Positions 1 to 6,743 of a stretch of DNA of 26,775 nt are shown here, piece by piece. Location of the stretch: contig JAGGRV010000173.1 in assembly GCA_021159445.1 (NCBI GenBank), positions 1 through 26,775 of the forward strand, written 5' to 3'. The DNA comes from Deltaproteobacteria bacterium (GTDB taxonomy: Bacteria > Desulfobacterota > Dissulfuribacteria > Dissulfuribacterales > UBA3076). The stretch's first letter is position 1; every line of letters begins with the position of its first letter. A program made the translations under genes and the position numbers. The notes below the pieces were generated by a model, which ran no database searches, was not told the origin of the DNA, and was given only the letters and a program-made list of their open reading frames with translations.

Positions 1-28
1 GCTTTGAAACCTGAAAAAGGCTGTTGGC

Positions 29-215
29 TGTCAGGGGGGAAAGTGAATAATTACCGGTCCGGCGTTTTGGCGGACAGGACAATACTTCCAGAGGAGACCA
101 GGTGGTCTGGGGCCCGCCCGTCTTGCCTGAAGACGAGGGGTTTCAACCATCCCCGAGAGGGACACTGAGTTAGCGCTGAGGGGAAAGTGTCCCGCTTTAA
201 GTTGGTAGCCCACAA
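29..215. other. Hairpin-rich non-coding region, possible insertion-sequence end remnant
   Basis: No convincing gene is visible before the antitoxin. The motif GGGGAAAGTG occurs twice in the same orientation, at 36-45 (after TGTCAG at 29-34) and at 180-189. Inverted repeats lie at 57-61/71-75 (GTCCG/CGGAC), 95-100/103-108 (AGACCA/TGGTCT) and 159-166/186-193 (GGGACACT/AGTGTCCC). A TGTCAG terminus followed by repeated AAAGTG motifs resembles, from memory, the multi-repeat ends of IS21-family elements. No istA or istB sequence is present. The call is therefore a guess based on pattern; the repeats and hairpins themselves are certain. Confidence 0.3.
159..193. repeat. 8-bp perfect inverted repeat GGGACACT/AGTGTCCC
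   Basis: The arms are at 159-166 and 186-193, with a 19-nt loop that contains the small palindrome AGCGCT. It lies upstream of the toxin-antitoxin promoter. It could be a weak terminator for leftward or rightward transcription, or part of a mobile-element end. There is no T-tract directly after the right arm. Confidence 0.4.
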
Positions 216-228
216 CATTGACCAAGTC

Positions 229-237
229 TGGTATAAT
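229..237 (+). promoter_or_regulatory. Extended -10 promoter of the toxin-antitoxin operon
   Basis: TGGTATAAT at 229-237 is a perfect extended -10 (TGnTATAAT). There is no good -35 at 16-18 nt; the TTGACC at 218-223 is only 8 nt away. Transcription would begin near 243-245, leaving a short leader before the antitoxin ATG at 271. Confidence 0.5.
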
Positions 238-250
238 AGATTAATATTAT
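233..250. promoter_or_regulatory. Candidate operator, AT-rich inverted repeat over the -10
   Basis: ATAATA (233-238) and TATTAT (245-250) form a perfect inverted repeat around GATTAA. It overlaps the -10 box and likely start site. Phd/YefM antitoxins usually repress their own operon by binding palindromes at the promoter, so this is the natural candidate. An AT-rich 6-bp repeat can arise by chance. Confidence 0.3.
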
Positions 251-270
251 TTATTGGCAAGGAGACGGAA

Positions 271-516
271 ATGATAGTGAATATTTCTGAGGCAAAAACA
301 AATTTATCAAAATTGGTCAACATGGTCTACTGTGGAGAAAAGGTGGTCATAGCCAAAAATAATCTGCCGTTGGTGGAGCTCGTCATCCACAAACCTGAAG
401 GCAAAAGAAAACTTGGGTTGCTTGCCGGGAAGCTGGAAGTGCCGGAAAATATAATGGAGGAAGATTCCGATATAAATAAGATGTTTTATGGCAATGAAGA
501 AAAAAATGCGCAATGA
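271..516 (+). CDS. Phd/YefM-family antitoxin
   Basis: This 81-aa protein is the likely antitoxin of a type II toxin-antitoxin pair. It would bind and neutralise the PIN toxin encoded next and repress the operon through its N-terminal DNA-binding fold. The N-terminus (VNISEAKTNLSKLV, residues 3-16) is the typical Phd/YefM start, in which a short strand is followed by the xxAKxxLSxLV helix. A strand pair (VVIAKNNLPLVELV) follows, and the acidic C-terminal tail (residues 55-81) is the usual toxin-wrapping segment. The ATG at 271 is chosen because GGAG at 261-264 lies 6 nt upstream. A longer open frame back to 187 would include the promoter and has no ribosome site. The stop overlaps the toxin start in ATGA (513-516), which suggests translational coupling. 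Confidence 0.88.
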   Translation: MIVNISEAKTNLSKLVNMVYCGEKVVIAKNNLPLVELVIHKPEGKRKLGLLAGKLEVPENIMEEDSDINKMFYGNEEKNAQ

Positions 517-884
517 AAATCATCATTGATACCCATATTTTTCTCTGGTCGCTCTCAGACCCATCAAGGATTGCGGAACAAAAAGTCAGAGAGCTGGAAT
601 CGCTGGCAAATATCATCTATGTCAGTTCTATCACCATTGCTGAGCTTATGATAAAAGCCTCTATCGGTAAACTGCAGATTAATTTTGACCCTGTAGATCT
701 TGCCCAGCAAAGTGGCTTTGAACTTCTTGATTTTTCAGGCCGGGATGCTCTGCTGTTAAAGAACCTGCTATTTCATCATCGAGATCCCTTTGATCGTATG
801 TTGATTTCCCAGAGTATCGCTACGAAATATCCGCTTATGACAGACGATAGTAAAATTAAGCTATACAAATGTCAGGTGATTTAA
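513..884 (+). CDS. vapC: PIN-domain ribonuclease toxin (VapC family)
   Basis: This 123-aa PIN-domain protein is the toxin partner of the Phd-like antitoxin. Family members are Mg-dependent endoribonucleases that cut tRNA or rRNA when the antitoxin is degraded. The acidic metal-binding residues are present: D6 (IIIDTH), E44 (ITIAELMIK), D91/D94 (HHRDPFDRML) and D111/D112 (LMTDD). The motif order and the HRDPFDR block match the PIN subgroup usually paired with Phd antitoxins (COG3744 type). The length is normal for a single PIN domain, and no inactivating change is visible. It overlaps the antitoxin by 4 nt. The toxin target cannot be told from sequence. Pairs like this are often carried by mobile DNA and fit the accessory character of this end of the window. 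Confidence 0.9.
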   Translation: MKIIIDTHIFLWSLSDPSRIAEQKVRELESLANIIYVSSITIAELMIKASIGKLQINFDPVDLAQQSGFELLDFSGRDALLLKNLLFHHRDPFDRMLISQSIATKYPLMTDDSKIKLYKCQVI

Positions 885-928
885 GTAGAGCTTCTCGAAT
901 GAACGATATATAAGGCATGAATTTACCC

Positions 929-963
929 TGTAAATATCGGCATCCTTTATTCGCCGGTTTACA
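929..963. terminator. Imperfect hairpin after the toxin gene
   Basis: TGTAAA...CGGC (929-934, 938-941) can pair with GCCG...TTTACA (953-956, 958-963), giving a 10-bp stem interrupted by small bulges and an 11-nt loop. It lies 45 nt after the toxin stop. It lacks a clear run of T after the stem, so intrinsic termination is uncertain. Confidence 0.3.
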
Positions 964-996
964 CTTATTCCCCAAAAGGGTGCATTATAGAATCGA

Positions 997-1068
997 ATGC
1001 TGGATGCCGAAAATAGAAGCTGGAAACTGGATAAAAACTCAATTAATCAGCTCTAATTTCCAATTTCA
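997..1068. repeat. Degenerate 7-bp tandem repeats upstream of glf
   Basis: Heptamer-spaced units are visible: ATGCTGG (997-1003) then ATGCCGA (1004-1010); AAGCTGG (1017-1023) then AAACTGG (1024-1030); AATTTCC (1055-1061) then AATTTCA (1062-1068). The last pair is the same unit as the larger array at 25163-25194. The group fills most of the gap between the toxin gene and glf. Confidence 0.5.
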
Positions 1069-1085
1069 ACTTGATAGAGGTTTGA

Positions 1086-2186
1086 ATGGCATTTAGTTAT
1101 GACATTTTGGTTGCAGGTTCCGGCTGGGCAGGGGCCACAGTGGCACGGAAGTTGGCTGATGAAGGATTGCGGGTACTGGTCTTAGAGCGTCGCAACCATA
1201 TAGGTGGTAATTGTTATGATGAGTATAATGAACATGGCATCTTGATCCATCGTTATGGACCTCATATATTTCACACGAAATTTCCTCATGTCTGGGAGTT
1301 CGCCAGCCAATTTACATCCTGGCGTTTATACCGACATGAAGTAAGATCTTATGTAGACGGCACATTTTTCCCTATTCCGGTTAATTTAAATACTATGGAG
1401 ATGCTTTACCGCAGGAATTTTACTCGTGAGGAAATGATAAGTTTTATCTCAGATCGTGTTATTCATTATGAAGAGCCAAAGAATTCCCATGAGGTTATTG
1501 TATCGCAGATGGGTCAAGATATATATGATAAGTTTTTTGCCGGTTATACCTTGAAACAATGGGGTGTAACGGCTGATGAATTGGAACCGGAGGTCTGCTC
1601 AAGAATACCCATACGTTACACTCGTGATAATCGTTATTTCTCCGATCCTTATCAGGGCATACCGAAAGAAGGCTATGGACGGCTGTTCCGCCGCATGCTT
1701 GATCATGAGCGCATCTCTCTTCTTTTAAAGACTGATTACAGTGCTGTCAAAGATGAAATAAAGGCGGGCTGGACAGTGTATACCGGCGGGATAGACACAT
1801 TTTTTAACCGGGTTTACGGGCCTTTGCCCTACCGGGGCATGAGGTTTGTTTTCGAGACCCATGAGCAAGAGAGTTATCAAGGATGGGGTGTAGTCAATTA
1901 CCCAAACGATTTTGGGTATACTAGAATAACCGAGTACAAACGATTGACAGGTCAAGAACGATCACATACCACAATATCATTTGAGTATCCGTCAAACAAT
2001 GGTGAACCCTGTTATCCCATGCCGACGAAAAGCGCCATGGCCCTGTACGGGCGATATTGCAAGCTGGCGGGCAAAATGGACCGGACGTCATTTTTGGGGC
2101 GTTTGGGAAGTTATCGTTACATCAACATGGATCAGGCTATTCTCCAGGGCCTTGATTTGGCTGAAGAACTGTTGGAGCTGATATAG
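1086..2186 (+). CDS. glf: UDP-galactopyranose mutase
   Basis: This 366-aa cytoplasmic flavoenzyme converts UDP-galactopyranose to UDP-galactofuranose, the donor for galactofuranose-containing surface glycans. The length is typical for bacterial Glf. The N-terminal FAD-binding fold is clear: GSGWAG (11-16), the ribose-binding E34 and GGN (40-42). The Glf block with W159 (TLKQWG), R173 (SRIPIR) and RYFSDPYQGIPKEGY (183-197) is intact. R280 (GYTRITEYKRL) matches the position of the active-site arginine of characterised Glf enzymes. The C-terminal GRLGSYRYINMDQAI (338-352) is the second FAD-contact motif. AGAGG at 1076-1080 serves as ribosome site for the ATG at 1086. The next glycosyltransferase starts directly after the stop codon, so the genes form one operon that makes and uses galactofuranose. 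Confidence 0.97.
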   Translation: MAFSYDILVAGSGWAGATVARKLADEGLRVLVLERRNHIGGNCYDEYNEHGILIHRYGPHIFHTKFPHVWEFASQFTSWRLYRHEVRSYVDGTFFPIPVNLNTMEMLYRRNFTREEMISFISDRVIHYEEPKNSHEVIVSQMGQDIYDKFFAGYTLKQWGVTADELEPEVCSRIPIRYTRDNRYFSDPYQGIPKEGYGRLFRRMLDHERISLLLKTDYSAVKDEIKAGWTVYTGGIDTFFNRVYGPLPYRGMRFVFETHEQESYQGWGVVNYPNDFGYTRITEYKRLTGQERSHTTISFEYPSNNGEPCYPMPTKSAMALYGRYCKLAGKMDRTSFLGRLGSYRYINMDQAILQGLDLAEELLELI

Positions 2187-3086
2187 ATGGTCTCGAAGTC
2201 ACCCAGGTTGAGTATTGTTGTGTTGAACTTTAACCGGCTGAAGGAAACCCGCCACACAATGGGGCATTTGCACGGATTAGTGTGTGAGCGGGACGATGTT
2301 GAAGTCATTGCCGTGGATAACGGATCCGCAGACGGGACTGCTGAATATCTGGAGGAGTGCGGAGATTGGTTACGCCCCATACTTCTCAAGAGCAATACTG
2401 GTATCGGGGGTTATAACACCGGCTTTATGCAGGCCCGGGGGGCATATATAATGGTCTTGGACGATGACTCCTGTCCGGTTGACGGCAAGACCCTGGACCG
2501 GGTGATCCAGCGCTTTGACACCTGGCCGGATGTAGGAGTGGTAGCCTGTTGCATAGAGCGTCCAGATGGCCAGCCCGTATTGACATGGCATACCCCTCGG
2601 GGAGGACATTCCGGCCCATCCATGGCCTTCGTTGGATGTGGCTTCGCCATACGCCGGGACATTTTTCGCAGAATCGGCTGGTACCCGGCCCATTTTTTCC
2701 TCTATCAGAATGAGATAGAAGTAGCAATTTGTGTAAGACGCCTCGGCTTTGAAATTTTCTATGATTCCACCTGTCGCATAGTACACAGGGAGTCTCCGAA
2801 GCATCGTTCCGGATGGCGCAGGGTATATTATCCAACCCGTAATACCATTTGGATTATTCGTCGCCACTTTCCTTTCCCTGAGGCTGCTTACCTCATAGCC
2901 TCCCGAATGACAATGGGGCTCTTTCGTGCGGTCCAGTTCGGGGTCTTGTCATGGTACCTCCGGGCGGTTCGAGATGCCTGGATAGAGCCGGTAGAGCCTG
3001 ATATCCTTCCAAAGGAACTCAGAAAAGAACTGGGGGTCTTTTGGCGTCAGAACAGCTTGTGGCATCAAATGCTCCGCTTGACATGA
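2187..3086 (+). CDS. Family 2 glycosyltransferase, probable galactofuranosyltransferase
   Basis: This 299-aa protein has a GT-A fold. The start SIVVLNFN (9-16) and VDNGSADGT (43-51) bind the nucleotide. DDDS (92-95) is the DxD metal site, and QNEIEVAICVRRLGF in the C-terminal half occupies the position of the catalytic-base ED motif, with a late conserved histidine in VHRESPKHR. The donor is inferred to be UDP-galactofuranose because the gene begins at the base after the glf stop. GGAG at 2174-2177 is its ribosome site. No signal peptide or convincing transmembrane helix is seen, so it should act at the cytoplasmic face of the membrane. A rhamnosyltransferase-like role is the main alternative, since rhamnosyl- and galactofuranosyltransferases are hard to separate by motif alone. 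Confidence 0.85.
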   Translation: MVSKSPRLSIVVLNFNRLKETRHTMGHLHGLVCERDDVEVIAVDNGSADGTAEYLEECGDWLRPILLKSNTGIGGYNTGFMQARGAYIMVLDDDSCPVDGKTLDRVIQRFDTWPDVGVVACCIERPDGQPVLTWHTPRGGHSGPSMAFVGCGFAIRRDIFRRIGWYPAHFFLYQNEIEVAICVRRLGFEIFYDSTCRIVHRESPKHRSGWRRVYYPTRNTIWIIRRHFPFPEAAYLIASRMTMGLFRAVQFGVLSWYLRAVRDAWIEPVEPDILPKELRKELGVFWRQNSLWHQMLRLT

Positions 3087-4501
3087 CCCATTGTCCTCGT
3101 GTTCTCGCCATTATAGTAACATGGAATAAAAAGAGGTTCGTCCTGGATTTACTGAAGTCTCTGGATGCACTGGACTATCCTCCCGATACCATTGACATCT
3201 TGGTGGTTGACAATGCCAGCAGTGACGGAACAGCAGAGGCCATAGCCTCCGGGTTTTCCGATGTGCGCATCATTCGCAACGAAAGAAATCTGGGAGGGAG
3301 CGGTGGTTTTAATACCGGCCTTTCCTGGGCCTTTCAACAATCTGATAAACATTATAAATACTTATGGTTACTGGACAATGATGTGCTGGTACATTGCAAG
3401 GCCCTTTCCGAGCTGATTACAATCCTGGAGAAAAAAGAAGATGTGGCCATAGCCGGCTCTACCATGATGCAGATGGATTTCCCTTGGCGTATTAACGAGA
3501 TGGGTGGATTTGTTGACCGCGGGAGAGGTGTATTAATTCTCAACCGGCACATGGAGGAGGTGCCGGGGTGGCGCGGCAGACCTCTCAATGAACTCCTTGG
3601 TGGTGAGTGTGACCTGACAAACCGTCTCATGGGTTGCAGGCCGTATATGGATACGGATTATGTGGCCGCGGCCTCTCTCCTTGTACGGGCCGATGTCGCT
3701 GAAGAAGCCGGTCTCTGGAAAGATTTTTTTATCCACTTTGACGATGTGGAATGGTGTCTTCGCATAGGCAGGATGGGCTGGCGGGTCGTGACCTCCGCCA
3801 GGTCCATAATCTGGCACCTGTCCGCAGTAGCCAAGGTGCCCACATGGGTGCTGTACTATAATAATCGTAATGTTCTTTACATGTTAAAAGAGCATGGGGC
3901 AGACTCCGCCGCAATCAGAAGGATCATGCGCCGGATTCTGATCAAATCGGTTTACTACTCCATAATAGGGAAGCCGGATCTGGGAAGGCTCCACGTGGAA
4001 TCCGTGCAGGACTTTCTGGCTGGTCGAAAGGGGAGAAAGGACATCTCTTCTATTTTGCCATACAGGGCTAACAGAGATGCTGAAGATATATTCTTAGATC
4101 CCTCCATCCAACGTATCCTGATTCCGTGGAGCGTTAATCTGCAGGCTACGGGCCTGCAGGAGTCACTGGTCCGGGCTGCCAAAAAGAGGACGGATCTGGA
4201 GGTTCACTTCTTAATGTCTGATGGCAGAGAGCAAACATGTATGGTGCTTTTGCAGAAATCTGTCATTCTTCCCGAAATGAAGCCTATGCGTTGGTATTAT
4301 TATTTGCGATATAGCCGGCAATATGATCTCTTGCTACAGTCGGATTACATGCCTTTGATATGTCTCTCATTTATTGGAAAAGAAATTATGTTTGTGAACG
4401 ATGAAGGATTTTGCAGGAGGTCCGGGACAACATGGAAAGGGCTGATATCAAGCCTTTTTGAGTTTGTTAGTAATCTAAGATTGCTAAGGAACGTACAATA
4501 A
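3083..4501 (+). CDS. GlfT2-like family 2 glycosyltransferase with an unassigned C-terminal domain
   Basis: This 472-aa protein has an N-terminal GT-A catalytic domain: AIIVTWN (9-15), VVDNASSDGT (41-50), the DxD motif DND (98-100), FDDVEWCLR (219-227) as catalytic-base region, and WH (244-245). The FDDVEWCLR..WH arrangement resembles galactofuranosyltransferases of the GlfT2 type, which fits the neighbouring glf. Residues ~310-472 form an extra domain. It begins RILIPWSVNLQATGLQESL and includes YDLLLQSDYMPL and GKEIMFVNDEGF; I cannot assign it, but it has the look of an alpha/beta Rossmann-like fold. The ATG at 3083 is chosen because it overlaps the previous stop in ATGA (3083-3086). A TTG at 3041 would add 14 residues, with only a poly-G stretch upstream. 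The stop codon lies inside the left arm of a palindromic repeat. Confidence 0.85.
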   Translation: MTHCPRVLAIIVTWNKKRFVLDLLKSLDALDYPPDTIDILVVDNASSDGTAEAIASGFSDVRIIRNERNLGGSGGFNTGLSWAFQQSDKHYKYLWLLDNDVLVHCKALSELITILEKKEDVAIAGSTMMQMDFPWRINEMGGFVDRGRGVLILNRHMEEVPGWRGRPLNELLGGECDLTNRLMGCRPYMDTDYVAAASLLVRADVAEEAGLWKDFFIHFDDVEWCLRIGRMGWRVVTSARSIIWHLSAVAKVPTWVLYYNNRNVLYMLKEHGADSAAIRRIMRRILIKSVYYSIIGKPDLGRLHVESVQDFLAGRKGRKDISSILPYRANRDAEDIFLDPSIQRILIPWSVNLQATGLQESLVRAAKKRTDLEVHFLMSDGREQTCMVLLQKSVILPEMKPMRWYYYLRYSRQYDLLLQSDYMPLICLSFIGKEIMFVNDEGFCRRSGTTWKGLISSLFEFVSNLRLLRNVQ

Positions 4502-4630
4502 ATAACTTGAACAAATTAACGTCTTTTTTGCCGTCTTCTTCGTTGCTCGTCGATCACATAACCCGTTATGCTCGCTCCTCGCGCCTTGAATACAACAAAA
4601 AATCCTGTTAATTTTTGTTCAACTTATTTA
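4499..4630. repeat. ~130-bp imperfect palindromic (MITE-like) element
   Basis: The left arm (4499-4520, containing AATAACTTGAACAAATTAAC) and right arm (4607-4630) are inverted copies differing by one base and a 2-nt gap. Inside, TTTTTTG (4524-4530) pairs with CAAAAAA (4596-4602), and the centre is CATAAC-CC-GTTATG (4557-4570). The intervening sequence, including CTTCGTTGCTCGTCGATC and GCTCGCTCCTCGCGCCTTG, is only partly complementary. Similar palindromes are, from memory, dispersed in related genomes. No coding capacity is seen. The left end includes the stop codon of the upstream glycosyltransferase. The element probably also ends transcription between the two convergent operons. Confidence 0.65.
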
Positions 4631-4817
4631 TCTCCCGTTCCTAAGGAAATACGGATAAGACATAAAATGATTATATCGCATGGCCTACGTATCTTTTTAT
4701 TGTGGCTACTGTCAATGCCTTTCTTAAAGTCCGCCTGAGCATGGTATATTAAATGATTAGATAATCGGTGTAATCTGCGAAATCTGTGGATTGACGGCTG
4801 CCGGCCCTATTAAAAAT
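4631..4817. other. Gene-free spacer between convergent operons
   Basis: Together with the palindromic element this makes a 316-nt stretch without a gene between the stop codons of two convergent operons. It is AT-rich, shows no open frame with a ribosome site and no tRNA-like fold. Its only recognisable structure is the nonamer array at 4762-4788. Confidence 0.6.
4762..4788. repeat. 9-bp tandem repeat, three units
   Basis: TAATCGGTG (4762-4770), TAATCTGCG (4771-4779) and AAATCTGTG (4780-4788) are consecutive degenerate copies of one nonamer. It belongs to the same general class of short tandem repeats as the arrays in the housekeeping part of the window. Confidence 0.65.
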
Positions 4818-6554
4818 TTATGATTGAACTCGTGACTTAATAATTTCCTTGAGCTGCAACTGGAAACGTCTAATTAAGCGAAGAGGCTCGGTTATTCGCC
4901 AAGAAAAACTTGATCTAAACAGCTCTGTCTGCCTGAGCCAATGCTCCCTTTCCATTGTAACTTCTTTTATCAATCCGCGAAGATTTTCTATCTCCTTTCG
5001 ACTGCTTTCCAGCTCTGTCATTTGATCCGATATCAGGGCTTCTGTTTTTCGTATATGGGCTTTCCATTTCCTGTCCGTTTCTTCTGCTATGTACTGTCTA
5101 AATATGTGAATAGAGCAAGGGTCAATTTTGTGCCACCATTTCCTGTGAATTGTATCTTCATCTTGACGCATTTCCTCTCCGGTAAAACGTCCTCCTGTAA
5201 CCGTTGAAGCGCCAAAACAACGATAGTGCGCAACCAGGACAGGCACATATAGTAAATCATGATTTTCAGCCAAACGCAGGATGAAATCCCAATCCTCTGT
5301 TACAGTAAGGTTGTTGTCAAATGCTCTAATCTCAGTCAGCGTCTGTTTCTTGAAAATAAGCGCATTGATTGGGATATAATTCTGCCAGTACAGGAGATCC
5401 CGATCAAAAGAACGGGCATAAAGATAGTCCGGCATCTCCGGGTCACGTGAGCCATCCGGTCGATAGTGCTCTCTAATGACCTGACCGTAGACCGCATTTG
5501 CTCCGGCCTTTGTGCCTGAAGAAATAAGTATTCGCAATGCGTCAGGTTCATACAGGTCATCGTCATCCAGAAAACATATCCATTCGCCTTCAGCCTTCCG
5601 GATTCCGGTGTTGGCCGCAGCCGGTCGACCGCGATTTGCTCCATGTTGCACATATTGTATTTTTGCAAGGACGCCCTTGAAATCACGAACCACCGACTCT
5701 ACATCCTGACCACCGTCATTTACAACAACCGCTTCTATGTTTGGATAGGTCTGCTCGGCAATACTGGTAAGTGCTTCCCTGAGCAGACGGGGACGATCAT
5801 TGGTCCGTATAATGACAGACACCAAGGGAGAGTCTTCGACCGTGCTGTCAGACTGCCAATAGGGTTTGACCGTTGTCAGAGATGCAGTGCAAGGACACGA
5901 ATCTCGCCAACCGTCAAATTCAAAAAAGGCCTCTGCATGGGTAATCCCTTCTTGCAGAGTCAATGTACGAGCCTGGTTGATGCCTGTGACGACGGCCTCG
6001 TAATTATTAAGGGCCAATTGACTCCTATAGCACATCACGGCCTGCTGCTTGATTGGAATCACCTTGGTGATATCAATCAGCCGGTTTGCCTCTGCTTGGC
6101 GGGTAATTTCATAGGTCCAGAGCTGACCTGAATAGTGCAGTTTCTGAAGGGTCGACCAGATCTTGAAAGTGGCAGCCCTGTGGTCCGGATGAAATTCCTG
6201 TAGGGACGGCAGGAAGACGACCCGGGGCTTTACACTTTTCAGGATTTTGAGCACACGTGACTCCATGTCAGTTATTCTGTGAAGTTCACGGTCCGGCAAT
6301 CCCCAAAAATCAATACCCGCCAGTCCCAAGACTTGGCTTACATCTTTGGCCTCCTGCCTCCGCTTCTCCAGATCCCCTGCCTGTTGCCCGTCGGTCAAGA
6401 CAACAACATGAACAGCTATACCGGCCTGGCCGGCCAGGGCAATCGTCCCTCCCATGCCGAAGGTCTCATCATCAGGGTGGGGAGCAAAGACCAAATAAGG
6501 GCCTGGAGGAAGGTCACTGGGCGTGTAAGGTATAAAATTTTCCTCTTGCAACAT
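4818..6554 (-). CDS. PIG-L deacetylase / family 2 glycosyltransferase fusion
   Basis: This 578-aa protein joins two enzymes. Residues 18-215 are a PIG-L (LmbE-like) zinc-dependent N-deacetylase with the APHPDDE motif (24-30) and second metal motif HPDH (122-125). Members remove the acetyl group from N-acetylglucosamine units. Residues 245-480 are a GT-A glycosyltransferase: SVIIRTNDRP (246-255), VVVNDGGQD (277-284), and DDDD (330-333) as metal site. The C-terminal ~75 residues form a charged helical, probably coiled-coil segment ending in SFSWRITEPLRLIRRF, a tail common in large surface-polysaccharide glycosyltransferases. The fusion suggests that deacetylation and sugar transfer act on the same glycan. 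The gene is separated from the upstream operon by 189 nt and probably has its own promoter. The ribosome site is weak (GAGAAAG). Which amino sugar is used is not known. Confidence 0.88.
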   Translation of the reverse strand: MLQEENFIPYTPSDLPPGPYLVFAPHPDDETFGMGGTIALAGQAGIAVHVVVLTDGQQAGDLEKRRQEAKDVSQVLGLAGIDFWGLPDRELHRITDMESRVLKILKSVKPRVVFLPSLQEFHPDHRAATFKIWSTLQKLHYSGQLWTYEITRQAEANRLIDITKVIPIKQQAVMCYRSQLALNNYEAVVTGINQARTLTLQEGITHAEAFFEFDGWRDSCPCTASLTTVKPYWQSDSTVEDSPLVSVIIRTNDRPRLLREALTSIAEQTYPNIEAVVVNDGGQDVESVVRDFKGVLAKIQYVQHGANRGRPAAANTGIRKAEGEWICFLDDDDLYEPDALRILISSGTKAGANAVYGQVIREHYRPDGSRDPEMPDYLYARSFDRDLLYWQNYIPINALIFKKQTLTEIRAFDNNLTVTEDWDFILRLAENHDLLYVPVLVAHYRCFGASTVTGGRFTGEEMRQDEDTIHRKWWHKIDPCSIHIFRQYIAEETDRKWKAHIRKTEALISDQMTELESSRKEIENLRGLIKEVTMEREHWLRQTELFRSSFSWRITEPLRLIRRFQLQLKEIIKSRVQS

Positions 6555-6621
6555 AAGTACTTTCTCACATTTTTCTAATTCTTTTACCCAAGCACTTTTC
6601 CCCTGTTTCTAGCTTGCATAA

Positions 6622-6650
6622 ATACTAAAGACCACGTCCGGAGATTGCAA
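6622..6650 (-). promoter_or_regulatory. Candidate promoter of the PIG-L/GT2 gene
   Basis: On the minus strand TTGCAA (6650-6645) and TAGTAT (6627-6622) are separated by 17 nt. Each box matches four of six consensus bases. The site lies 68 nt upstream of the start codon in the only sizeable gap of this strand's glycan genes. Confidence 0.35.
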
Positions 6651-6743
6651 GAAAATGAGACAATTTGTCCATAGTCCAAATGCCAAAAAAACAAAAACTT
6701 ATGATATCTTATGAGAATGTCCGTGTGTAGTCCGAAGAAAATA

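Noticed and set aside
218..237. TTGACC and TATAAT as a classical -35/-10 promoter
   Set aside because: The spacer is only 8 nt, far too short for sigma-70. The extended -10 (TGG before TATAAT) explains the site without this -35.
2370..2867. 165-codon minus-strand open frame
   Set aside because: It is antisense to the first GT2 gene, has no ribosome site and resembles nothing known.
3041..3083. TTG start 42 nt earlier for the second GT2 gene
   Set aside because: TTG is a rarer start, only a poly-G stretch precedes it, and the ATG at 3083 gives the usual 4-nt ATGA overlap with N-terminal homology starting soon after. It is not excluded.
5643..6131. 162-codon plus-strand open frame
   Set aside because: It lies wholly opposite the PIG-L/GT2 gene, whose motifs are clear. 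The translated sequence has no family features.
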